A stretch of 64,000 nt of DNA. Source: Amorphophallus konjac (Eukaryota; Streptophyta; Magnoliopsida; Alismatales; Araceae). The position numbers and the translations under genes were made by a program. This document shows, in pieces, positions 45,411-56,110 of the stretch. Location: assembly GCA_022559845.1 (NCBI GenBank), contig CM040118.1, forward strand, positions 233,291,224-233,355,223. Direction: 5' to 3'. The notes beneath the pieces were generated by a model. It had not been told where the DNA came from, searched no databases, and saw only the letters and a program-made list of their open reading frames with translations. Position 1 is the first letter of the stretch. Each line of letters opens with the position of its first letter.

Positions 45411-47452
45411 TTTTTTTTTAAGGCAATACCTGACAAGGCGAGAGAGAGGGAGAGCGGTCACCCCTTAAACAAGGGAAGGTGCGCTCCACCCTCAACCGCC
45501 AGGCAGGGAATGGAGTAGTATTATATGAAAAAAGAGTACAAGAAAGCATAGGGTCAGAGCGACGGGCACCCAATCTTATCAAGACGAAAGGGGCCTTTAA
45601 CAACATGGGGGAGCTTAGCCTAAGAAGGCCAACAAGACAGGGATGACAAAGTGCAACCCAGGCCAGCTAACATGTTGGCCGTTTGATTTGCTTCCCTGAG
45701 TACAGGAGAGATAGAAGCATGCAGGAAGCGCCGCACAGAAGCGATGTCGTTCAAGACCAACCGCAGTCGCCAAGGGCAAGGTGACCGGCCCTGTACAAGC
45801 TACGCCAGCAAGAGGGAGTCGGTTTCAACTGCGAGGGAGAGATAGCCATGAGTAGAGCATAGGCGAAGCCCTTCCCAGAGGGTGAAAGCTTTGGCTTGTA
45901 GGCTGGTGGCAGCCTGTGGAAAGGGAGCAGCAAAGGCGAGGAGTAGATTTCCAAGGGACGGAGGACACCGCCACCCCCAGCTGCATCGGAGCCACGCTTA
46001 AACGTGTTGTCAACATTGAGCTTCAACTTTCCCGGGGGAGGGTGGAGCCAGCGGACGATCCTCGGCAAGCGCAGCTGTGTTTCCATGAGCGGAACACCCC
46101 AAGACGCGAGCAGCTGACGCAGAGCTGGAGGGAGGCCCCTTGCTGCGGGCTTGGACAGCAGTGCCAGGGGCCGGACAGATAGAGAGATCCGGCAAAGGAC
46201 TTTGCGAGCATTCATCGGCTGGTCAGCATAGTGAGCTTGGTTCCTGCAGAGCCATAATTCCCACAGCACAGCCATGAACAAACACCTAGAGAGTCGACCG
46301 GTGGAGGATGATGGCTACAGACCAGACAAGAAATCAAAAATGGCAGAAGCAGGGGAGGACGCCATCGCGCATTGGATGTGCAGTACATCGAGCAAGGCCG
46401 CCCAAACTTGCGTGGCAAAGACTCCATGAAAGAAGAGGTGCAAGCATGTCTCAAAGTGGCCTGATTGGCAGCAGCTGCATTTGGAGCAGAGGGGCACACC
46501 GTAAGCTGTGATGGCATCGTCGATGGGGAGGCAGGCGTGGGAGATGCGCCAAGCAAGCACAGACCACTTCACGGATATATCCTGGCTCCAGAGAAGAGGC
46601 CACAGAGGAGATGGCGCCGGAGAGAGAATGCTTCGGACAGACCTGGAAGAGAAGGCCCCGTCTGCAGTGAGGGTCCATATCCACTGGTCCTTGAAGGAGG
46701 TGGAACCCGCGGTGAGGTCAAAGAGGGCCGGTGGGCTGAACCGCCGAGCAGCGGCAATGCAGTCCGGAGGTGCATGCTGGATAGTGCATGCTTTGTCCCT
46801 CAGGCCAACCCAGACAGGAGGTGGCAGGAAGGTTTTCAAGGGAGCCGAGACAGCCCAGCAATCATGCCAAAAGGATGCGCAGCAGCCCTCCTTGGAGATA
46901 AGTACACGGTGATTGGCGTGGATGAGGAGAGCGGCCTGCTGCTAGAGAGCTCGGTCAGGGGCATAAGCAAGGCCAAAAGATGCCGTGGAAAAATGCTTTG
47001 CATGAAGGTGTTTGGCCCGGAAGAAGGTCGCCCAAAGAGAGTCGGAGGTAATGGATGTCCAAAGGCATCCTGCATGGTGTGGAGGTTGAGGACGCCGAGA
47101 CCGCCGCAGCCGGTGGGACTAGAGATGACCTCCCATGACTTCCAGTTCTTCTTAGGAGAGCCCTTGTAGGATCCCTAGAAAAAGTTGGCTAGGATCCGGT
47201 GAAAAACCTTGAGAATAGACTTCGGAACCGCAGAAGAGGAAAGTGTGTAAATGGGTAGCACAGATAAGACATGGCGAAGAAGAATGAGGCGTCCTCCTGA
47301 GGAGAGGAATCTTGACTTCCAAGTATGAGGCTTGGCAGCGGCATTGGATAAGATGTGAGCAAAGTAAGCAGGCTTGTGCCGTCCGGAGAAGATAGGGATG
47401 CCCAAGTAAGTGAACAGGAGAGTGGCCTTCCGAAATCTGGTGAAATGAGCAT
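45411..47452 (-). mobile_element. L1-type LINE, 5'-truncated, in Tat-3
   Basis: The insertion is bounded by a target duplication TGGCTGGCGACTAGTT (45397-45412 and 47452-47467). At its left end is a run of T on the plus strand (45411-45419), the poly(A) tail of a minus-strand LINE, partly shared with the duplication. The 5' end is truncated in the RT domain. Minus-strand order is RT end, zf-RVT, RNase H and 3' UTR, the layout of plant L1 elements. Confidence 0.92.
45620..47451 (-). pseudogene. L1 LINE: RT C-terminus, zf-RVT and RNase H
   Basis: The RT tail (LLFTYLGIPIFSGRHKPAYF, TWKSRFLSSGGRLILLRHVL) is followed by a zf-RVT domain (WSVLAWRISHACLPIDDAIT, CSKCSCCQSGHFETCLHLFF). An RNase H domain comes last (KLKLNVDNTF, GGGGVLRP, then in another frame VETDSLLLA and REANQTANMLAG). 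The stop is at 45620-45622. At least two frameshifts and one stop disrupt it. The long ORF 47175-47882 is a chimera of Tat-3 aRNH and this RT. Confidence 0.87.
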
Positions 47453-47798
47453 GGCTGGCGACTAGTTGCGAATCAGTGTAAATCTTGACTCGCTCCGCTC
47501 CCAGGCACCTTGCCATCCGAGCCCCAGAAATTATGGCTTCATACTTGGAGGCGTTGTTCGATTCTGTGAATTTGAACTTTAGGGCATACTGCAATTCCAC
47601 TCCCTCAGGGGAGCTAAGGAGGACTCCTGCGCCGCTACCGACCGAGCTAGACGATCCGTCGATGAAAAGCTCCCAGATCGGGCCGGCTGTAGGTGGGGGA
47701 GTTTCATAAAGTTGAGCAATATTCTCTGCGATGAAGCCTGCGAGTGCTTGACCCTTGATGGCGGTGTGGGGGCGGAAGGAAATATTGGAGGCCCCGAG
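47453..47798 (-). pseudogene. Tat-3 RNase H end and aRNH start
   Basis: Minus-strand reading begins at the LTR C junction with FRPHTAIKGQALAGFIAEN, the connection between RNase H and aRNH. It continues with WELFIDGSSSSVGSGAGVLL, TESNNASKYEAIISGARMAR and ERVKIYTDSQLVAS, where the L1 LINE interrupts it. The acidic residues of the aRNH active site are present. RT and gag of Tat-3 would lie beyond elements C and D to the right. Confidence 0.85.
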
Positions 47799-48894
47799 TG
47801 TCACTCCCCGACATAGAATATCGAGGCGCGACGAGTCGCAACACTCGTGTCGATCAGAGCATGTATAATAGGGTTCAACCACAAAGAGAGATAATGAAAA
47901 GAGGATACTTTTATTTCATCGAAATAAAGTTTTACAACAATATTAAGCCTTAAGAGGTAAAATATAACTTCCAAGTACATAATTCTAGAAAGAGCAACAC
48001 TCATAAACCTAGGTAACTAAGATAAACTTGATCCCTCGTTTCACTCTTGCCCATCCCCATGTGTTTGGGGTTCATCGTCGGATCTACCTGCAATGTTAAC
48101 CGAAAACATAGGGTGAGTGAAACACTTAGTAGGATTTATATCTCTATACCAGACAACTTAAAGTAATTAGCATTTTTTGATAAAGGTATGTGCTATGTCG
48201 AGAAACGTAAATAAAACATGGAACACGAATAGGAGAGAGAGTAAAGTAATGCAAGTAATTTGAATCACAAGTAGACAAGATATCAAGAGTAAAGTTCAAG
48301 AAGAGAATGATCATGTAGCAAGTATTATCATGGAATTGGCCATTTCACGCAAGTATGTACAAGTCAAGTATTTCACGTAATTCAAGTACTTCATGTATTC
48401 AAGCAAGTCAAGTAATTCACGAACTGTGGAATGTCATAAATCAATCTAGCAAGTCAAGCACTTCGGCGTAATGCCACACCATGTCAATTAACTCCCATGG
48501 GCAAAAGTACTTTCGGGCGCTCCCCCTAGGACCAGATCGGGCCCCATTAATGCTAGGTATTGGGGTTATGGATCATAGATCCCAAGTATATTTATATATC
48601 CACATAATATATATGGTCAAAGAATTTCAAGGTAAAGCTTACTAAATAAAGTATAAATCTAGCAAAAATTATCATTCGAGGTATATGTATGGCCAAAGAA
48701 TTTCAAGGTAAAGCTTACTAAATAAAGTACAGATCTAGTAAAAATTATCATTCGAGATATGAGTAGTACAAGATTACAAGTAGTTGAAAGAAAAGTTTGA
48801 AAAAGATTTAAGGCATCATGTTTAACGACATTAAGTCAATAAAAGATTGGATTGTCAGACAAGGCACAATCAGCCCTTGCGAAAAATCTCAGAA

Positions 48895-49345
48895 AATGGG
48901 TTTAGATCAAGTTTTTCACAGTCGGGTGTTTAGCTAGAAACTCGAGGAATTACGGCCAGGTAAGAGGTGGGACAGTGAGAGGTTCCCCTCGCATTCGCGA
49001 GGTCCTAATTAAGAAACCACTTATTCTCTTAAAGCGTTTGCCCGTGGACCTCTTTTCTTAGACACCATTTTTCCTTGGGAATCTTGCTGATTACACGACT
49101 TGTTGGAAATGAGGAACAAATCTAGCGAATATCCCATTTTTTGCAGTCGGAGTTTAACTAGAAAATCAAAAAATCATGGCCAGGTAAGAGGTGAGATAGT
49201 GAGAGGCTCCCCTCGTATTCACGAGGTCCTAATTAAGTAACCACTTATCCACTTTAAGCATTTGCCTGTGAACCTCTTTCCTTAGACACTATTCTTCCTT
49301 GGAAATCTAGCAAATTACATGACTTGTCGGAAACATAGAAACACG
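48895..49345 (-). ncRNA. Leader module beta, two tandem copies in LTR C
   Basis: The copies at about 48895-49110 and 49125-49345 share GGCCAGGTAAGAGGTG, GTGAGAGG(T/C)TCCCC, GAGGTCCTAATTAAG, AACCACTTAT, CTTAGACAC and TTCCTTGG. On the element strand the hairpins are CCTCGC-GAAT-GCGAGG (48987-49002) and CCTCGT-GAAT-ACGAGG (49211-49226): one base pair changed on both sides, the loop unchanged. The Athila copy has a third version of the stem. Confidence 0.65.
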
Positions 49346-49991
49346 TAAATCAAACGGAAATCATTCTTGCATATTCTAACATGTTCATTTGTAAAAGGAT
49401 TTCAATGAAGAAAAAGACATTGAAAATGGATGTCAAGCTTTCAAATACAGCTTAGATCAAAATGGATAGGGTCAATCATGTATAAGAATTTTACGAAAAT
49501 TTGAGCATAGTTGTTTAAATAATTAACAAGAGCTTTACGAGTTCATTCACCTAGTCATTTCTTTCTCGATAGTATTTTTAAGATAAGAACATGATTTGAA
49601 AATTCAAAATTAAAGTTTTGAAATAAGACAATAAACGAAGCAAGTCGGACGTGGTTAATCACGGTCTATGTGTGATATGTGTTCTTGGATAGAAAATCGA
49701 AACATGTTCTTACAATGAAAAGTATGATTTTTTTAGAATTTAAATCTCAAAGTAAGTCACAAATACATGATCATGAAAATTTACATAGAATCAAAATACT
49801 CGTGCAAAGAAACATATATGAATATCTAATTAAATTTTTCATGAGAGAAAACCTACCTAGTGGAAGATTGAAGAGGAAGAAGAACAAGAACGAAGAACAC
49901 TTTGAACACTCCTCCAACTTCAAGATTTCCTCCTCTCTACAACCGGCACTTCCCCAATGGATTTGTGCTTTGAGTAGGGAAGATCCCAGCC

Positions 49992-50000
49992 CTATTTATA
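49992..50000 (-). promoter_or_regulatory. TATA box of LTR C
   Basis: On the minus strand CCTATAAATAGGG lies in the U3 part, upstream of the beta copies. Confidence 0.65.
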
Positions 50001-50201
50001 GGCCAAGTCCCTTGATTATTTTATCGCCAATTTAATTCAGTTTTTCACCTAATTTCCTATTTCATCCACCCATGCTACTATTACACCAACTTATGTTGCT
50101 AATAAATTCTAACATGTGAATGTTGAAATAAATCCCCCTCTATGACATAATGACCTCATTTATTCAATGTTATTTTATTACTAATTTAATTCTAAGTTAA
50201 T

Positions 50202-53118
50202 TGTAGCACCCCGTTAAATAAATAGGATAAAATTTTAGATACCTATGTAAATTAGGGGAAATAAAACTCCACCACAATTATAATTCTCAAATAATTAAGA
50301 TGGGCCCAACTCAAGTTAATAAAACCAAAAATCCATAAACCCATATATGGGCCTCACGTATATAGGTTTAGCCTAAAAGGACTAATGGGCCTTACGGTTA
50401 ATATAAAGGCGCCTTATGATTAGAGTTAAGGGTATGTATATAAATACATACATATAATGGAGTTTTAGTCATCCTAAAACCCTTATCACATTCGAAGCTT
50501 GCATGGGGTGTTAGGGTTTTGAACCCAACTGGGAAGGCGGCTTAAGGTTTTGGAAAGGATTAGTTGCATGGGAAACTTTAGACCAACTAGGATTCTTATG
50601 TGGGAAGCTTAATCCCCATTAGGAATTTGGTCCCCGTAGGATCCCCTTCTTCTATAAATAAGACCGTTGATCGATGCAGAAGCATCCTTCTACTGCTGCG
50701 TTCTACTTCCCATGTTGCTCTTCCTCCTTTGCTGCTTCCTGTGTGCCGCTGCTGTTGTTACGAAGGGGCTCTGCATCCCTACCGTGAGAAGAAGCTCTTG
50801 CTGCTTCTTCCGTTTCTTCCTCTACTTCCTGCAAACCCCTACTTCTCGTAGCCTCTTCATCCACACAAAGAGGTAGGTTTTCTCAAGAACTGAAGCCTAA
50901 GATTATAGTAATAGTTATTGCATGCATGTCAACCATGATATATTGTTCATATATTACCTTCATGATCCCTATTTTCTTTCAGTTTTACATAGAATGTAGT
51001 TTTCTGTTTCAAATGAAAATAGCGGCCGGAGCAGCGGTTGCAGAATTAATGGACGACCATGCGGACGGGCGCTAATTCTTGAATTGGCGGCAGTCTTCTT
51101 GCCGCCAATTAATGAGTGACCAACTCACTGACGCTATTTACTTATACCGAATTAGTAATTGACACATCTTTAAAATTAAATAACTATGAAACCTGATGTA
51201 TAAAAATTATTATGAGCATGTTCATACGATCTGCATAATTTTCTCTACGTGACCATGTCTTTAGTTCTCTGAAATTCCTCATAAAGATCATTATGATACT
51301 GTTCATGTCAATCTTATAAATTGAATAGTATTTTGTCTCAGTAAACGTATCTGGCCGATGTATAATGCTTTGTAACTGAAAAGAATGGGCAACCGTCCAA
51401 GCAGTCGCTACTTAACAAATAGCGCCTCTGCAGAGAGATGTTGTTTCCTAAAAATTTTTAAAATAGAAAACAATATGGAAAAATCATGAATTTGCATCAG
51501 AAGCATGGACGCTATTTATAGATATAGCGCCTTTATGAAAGGACGCCAATTACTATAAAATTATTTAAAATTTTGTAAAATATTGATTAAGTGACTCTTT
51601 AAAAAGACGCTAATTCTTGATATACTGCCTTTCTGAATGGACATTGTTTTCCTGTCTCATAGTTTCTATCGGGTTTTTGGCCCATATCTTGGGTCTTCTT
51701 GGCACTTCTATCTCACATCTGAGATGGAGTCCCTATTTTCATGTTGTTTCACACTTACACCTCAACTCTTGGTGATGATTGGACCCTCCATGGGATATTC
51801 CTTCCTTCGGACTGGTACTTTATTCATTGAGACCTCCGTAAGTCTCCGCTAGCCTTGCATTCCCTCAAGGCTACCGAGCTTGTTGTACCCTAAAAATCTT
51901 GGAACCCTTGAACGTTATGTCGCTCTGAAGAAACGTGGTACCCTAGCCCTCATAGAGCACTGTTTCTGGCCTCTTTGAGAAGTCTGCCACTAGCTGGAAT
52001 TGGCGATCGGGCTAGTTGACGCCAAAACAAGAATTAGTGGTCATACAATGGACGCTATTTCTTCATGCCTGTCCTATTCACAGGAATTGGCGACCACTAC
52101 AGTGGACGCTGTTTCTGTAATTGGTGGCGACCTGAGTGGACGCCAATTGCCCAGATTTTTTAGATTGTCATGGTTTTCATGTAATTTATCACCTAGTCAT
52201 CCTTATTCAAAGTTCAGTCCTTGAACTCTATTCCATGAATCTACCTTATGTTCCTACAATGGTTAAACTCTTTGGAACTCTATTGGCTATAAACTATAGT
52301 GTATGTCTAAAATATTTATATGACTCAATGTGTGGCATTAATGGGGCCCGGTCTGGTCCTGGGAGGAGCGCCTGAAAGTACTTGTGCCCATGGGAGCTAT
52401 ATTGACCACGGTGTGGCATTGCACCGGAGTGCATGACTTGCTTGATTTTGACATTCCACGATCTCGTGCTTGACTTGACTTGACTTGACATGACTTGCGT
52501 GGCCCGAAAGGGGTATTTATTTGCTTGAATTTAAATAGCCAATCCTCATGACATGACTTGATATTACATGCTTGAAATTCTTGATAGCTTTACATGAGTA
52601 TCTTAAAATCTTGCTTGTCCATCTACAGTACTTCTTGTTATTCCACTCTCGACATTGTCCTTGCGTAGTTATCATGCATAGTTCATGTAACATGTTTTTT
52701 ACTTAAAGCAAGCTTGTTCCTGAGATATAATCCCTACTGAGCGTTCGCTCACCCTAGTGTTTTCCCCTATTTTTTAGGTAATTCTGATGACGAAGATCAT
52801 TCGGATGGGGATGGACACGAGTGAAGAGAGTAGAGCCGTCCCGATCATTAAAGCTACTACCTAGTCGTGTCTTTTCCTATTTTTCTTGAGTCATTATTGT
52901 AATTTTCTTTTATTGAGTTTAGAATGTCATTTAGTACTATTTTCCTTTAAAGAATTATGTAATGGAGTTATTTGATGGTAATAATGAATAAATTAGATTT
53001 GGTATTATCTTGATTGGCACACTCTGTCTTATGTGTCGAATTACCTCGTGCTCTGATTGACAAGATTGATATAAACTCGTCATGCGTACCGAGTTCCTTC
53101 CGTGCTCGGGACGTGAAA
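50202..53118 (+). repeat. 5' LTR of B (2917 bp)
   Basis: It starts TGTAGCACCCCG. The end is GTGAAA where the other LTR has GTGACA. A TATAAATA box is at 50653-50660. The transcribed part carries dyad clusters (51005-51125, 51500-51620, 51985-52155), a perfect 11-bp-stem palindrome (51082-51110), module alpha (51791-51894) and block delta (52315-52440). Confidence 0.93.
51791..51894 (+). ncRNA. Leader module alpha, copy in 5' LTR of B
   Basis: The blocks are GATATTCCTTCCTTCGGACT, GAGACCTCCGTAAGTCTCCG, hairpin, and TTGTTGTACCCTAAAA. The hairpin AGCCTTG-CATTCCCT-CAAGGCT (51851-51872) is a perfect 7-bp stem with an 8-base loop. A second possible stem is GAGAC/GTCTC around CTCCGTAA. It lies about 1.1 kb after the TATA box, in sense. 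Confidence 0.65.
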
Positions 53119-53125
53119 ATTTTTG

Positions 53126-53138
53126 TGGTATCAGAGCC
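53126..53138 (+). promoter_or_regulatory. Primer-binding site of B
   Basis: TGGTATCAGAGCC, seven bases after the LTR end, is complementary to initiator tRNA-Met. Confidence 0.9.
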
Positions 53139-53293
53139 TAGGATATTCAAATTCCTAGGAAACCAAGTCCAAGGATAGGTTTATACCTTTTACCCGGTGC
53201 AGTTGGGTAGATCCATGGGTTAAGTCAACATAGGACGTTCAACCCTATCGTGAAAACACATAACTAATTAGACTTAAATTCTCTTATAAGATA

Positions 53294-54780
53294 ATGGCCG
53301 CCGAGAGAGCACAATGGCACGATATGCAACGCACCGTTCAAGACCTTACACAAGCGCTGCAACAAGTGGCGCAAGGGGGAATGAACTGTGGAGCAGGTGA
53401 TCTCCACCGTAGTTTTCGCAACATGAACCCGCCAAAGTTCACTGGCTCGTTCGACCCCGACGATGCCGGAAACTGGGTAAAGGAGATAGAAAGGGTATTC
53501 CGTTTAATGCAATGCATGGATGAAGAAAATGTGTTATTAGCCACATTCCAATTGGAACGTGATGCCCGATTCTTGTGGGAATCGATGGAAGCTACTTTAC
53601 CCCATGAGCAAGTTACGTGAGGTGAATTTGTTGATCGTTTCAACAACAAATATTTCTCGGATCGTATCCAAGAGAAGAAAACCGCGGAGTTTGCCGTGCT
53701 TAAGCAAAGGACTTTATTGGTGGCCGAGTATGAGGCCCAATTCTCCCGGCTATCAAGGTATGCACCGCACCTCGTATGTATCGAGAAGATGAAGGCTCGA
53801 AGATTTCTTAATGGGCTTCAGCCACAATACATCACTCAACTGGCACCGATGGACATTCAAGTCTATTCGGAGATGGTAAGGCGAGCCCAGCTATTAGAAG
53901 ATGCCACGGAGCTGTCCGACCGGATCCATGGGAGAGAAAAGAAGGAGCACGTTACAAGCACTGGAACTTTTAAACCCACATTTAATAAGAAGAGATCTAG
54001 CAATGGGGGAGATTCCTCCCAAGAGAAGAAGGTCAAGAAGGGTAGCAAGCCCTTTTCCATTACCACCACACCTTCCAAAGAGGTGTGTAAGCATTGCGAT
54101 AAGGCCGGCCATAGGGCCAAGGAATGTTGGAGGAGATTGGGAGCATGTCTCCGCTGTGGAAGTCTGGATCACCGGATTCCCGATTGCCTGTTGCTAAATG
54201 AGCAAACCAACAAAGAGGAAAAGCACCCGATGAAGAAGCAAGGCCACCTGCACGCACTCCAAGAGGCAGAATCAAATGAATGCAGACTCATGGAAGGTAT
54301 CTTAACTATTTGTTCCAAGACTGCACTAGTTTTATTTGATACCGACGCAACACATTCATTTATCTCTCAGAGATTTGCTAAGTCCTTACCCATGGAACCT
54401 GTTTTGTTGAATTTGGAACTAGTTATCTCCACCCCAATTGGAAGTTGTTCCGAAATTACACACCACTATCTGGAAACTGAAATAGTTATTGAAGGACACA
54501 ACTTACCTGCCGACCTAGTCTGCATGGACATGGAAGGCTATGATGTGATTCTGGGAGCCGATTGGCTAGCTGCACACATGGCGATAGTAGACTGCCGGAA
54601 GGGTAAGGTAACCTTTGACGACTACCCGGAACTTGTCTACACAAGTCCTCAGAATCGCAACAAGTCACCCCTCATCTCAGCTCTTCGAGCTAGTAAAATT
54701 ATAAGGAAAGGTTGCATGGCTTTCCTAGCCTTGGTAACTGTAACCGAAGTAAAGGAATTAAAGCTAGAAGACATCTGCAT
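53294..54780 (+). pseudogene. Element B Gag and protease
   Basis: It starts MAAERAQWHDMQRTVQDLTQ and has a gag domain ([40 protein letters not shown]) interrupted by a TGA near 53618 where Trp is expected. Two CCHC knuckles follow ([14 protein letters not shown] and [14 protein letters not shown]). The protease reads [18 protein letters not shown]: the catalytic DTGA has become DTDA, a G to A change that should abolish activity. [17 protein letters not shown] follows. Gag forms the particle and the knuckles bind RNA. Confidence 0.9.
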
Positions 54781-56110
54781 GGTTTGGGATTTCCCCGATG
54801 TTTTCCCAGAAGATTTGCCCGGCTTACCCCCGGAGAGAGAGGTGTCATTCACAATTGACCTTGTCCCGGGAGCTGGCCCTGTCTCTAAGGCACCTTATAG
54901 AATGTCCCCCGCCGAGCTAAAAGAATTGAAGGAGCAATTAATCGAGCTCTTGAAGAAGGGATTTATTAGGCCAAGTACTTCCCCGTCTGGAGCGCCTGTG
55001 CTATTCGTCAAGAAGAAGGATGGATCGATGAGACTTTGCATCGATTATCAGCAGTTGAACCACCTTACCATCAAGAACAAGTATCCACTGTCGAGGATCG
55101 ATGAATTATTTGATCAAATATCTAGAGCTAAATATTTCTCAAAGAATGATCTCAGGTCAGGATACCATCAATTAAGGAGCAAGGATGAGGATATTCACAA
55201 GACGACATTTTGGAGTAGGTATGGGCATTACGAATTTATTGTTATGCCTTTTGGACTAACGAATGCCCCTACAGCCTTTATGTAGTTGATGAACAGTATA
55301 TTCAGACCTCATCTAGATCAATTTGTTGTGGTCTTTATTGATGATATATTGATTTATTCAAAGTCCGAGGAAGCACGTGAAGAGCATTTGAGGACTGCAT
55401 TACAAATATTAAGGAAGAATCAACTTTATGCCAAGCTTAGTAAATGTGATTTCTGGCTCGAGGAAGTAACTTTATTAGGCCATGTGATTTCAAAAAATGG
55501 AATTTCAATTGACCCATCAAAAGTCGAGGCTGTGAAGAATTGGGAAAGACTGACAAATGCAATTGAAATTCGAAGCTTCTTGGGTCTAGCTGGGTATTAC
55601 CGATGATTCATAAATGACTTTTCCAAGATTGCCGTTCCTCTTACCAAGCTGACACATAAGGAGATACCTTATGAGTGGAATGAAGATTATGAAAGAAGCT
55701 TTCAAGTCTTGAAGGATCATTTAACGACTGCCCCAGTCTTAGCACTACCAGCTGAAGAAGAGAAGTTTGAGGTGTATACCGATGCATCTGGCATTGGCCT
55801 CGGATGTGTGTTAATGTAACAAGGGAGAGTCATTGCTTACTCTTCCCTGCAACTAAAGAAGCATGAAAAAAACTACCCAGTGCACGACCTAGAGTTGGCC
55901 GCGGTAGTGTTTGCTTTGAGGATCTGGAGACACTATCTCTATGGAGAGTAATTCACCGTGTACTCTAACCACAAGAGTCTCAAATATTTATTCTCACAAA
56001 AGGAATTGAATATAACATAAAGACGAAGGCTAGAATATCTCAAGGACTTCGACTTCACTGTACAATACCATCCTGGAAAGGGTAATCCCGTAGCTGATGC
56101 CCTCAGTCAA
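54781..56110 (+). pseudogene. Element B reverse transcriptase and RNase H
   Basis: RT motifs are [47 protein letters not shown], the catalytic [12 protein letters not shown] and [17 protein letters not shown]. RNase H motifs are [40 protein letters not shown] and PVADALS. Stops at 55283-55285 (TAG), near 55604 (TGA), near 55817 (TAA) and in the RNase H break the frame; most fall at Gln or Arg positions. The RNase H reads SNHKS where SDHKS is usual. Confidence 0.9.

Larger units (their letters stand above)
33673..47798 (-). mobile_element. Tat-3: oldest Tat-lineage element, scattered by insertions
   Basis: Three pieces of one minus-strand polyprotein remain. The RNase H to aRNH part is at 47453-47798. 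The rest of aRNH and the start of integrase is at 44921-45397. The integrase core and end is at 34328-35310, followed by a 3' noncoding tail (33673-34327). Between them lie an L1 LINE, element E with its nested guests, and at the ends LTR A (left) and LTR C (right, target-site base string CCGAG at 47794-47798). Domain content and order are Tat-type. Confidence 0.82.

Noticed and set aside
47175..47882. 235-codon ORF as a single gene
   Set aside because: It joins LTR C, Tat-3 aRNH and L1 RT sequence across two insertion junctions.
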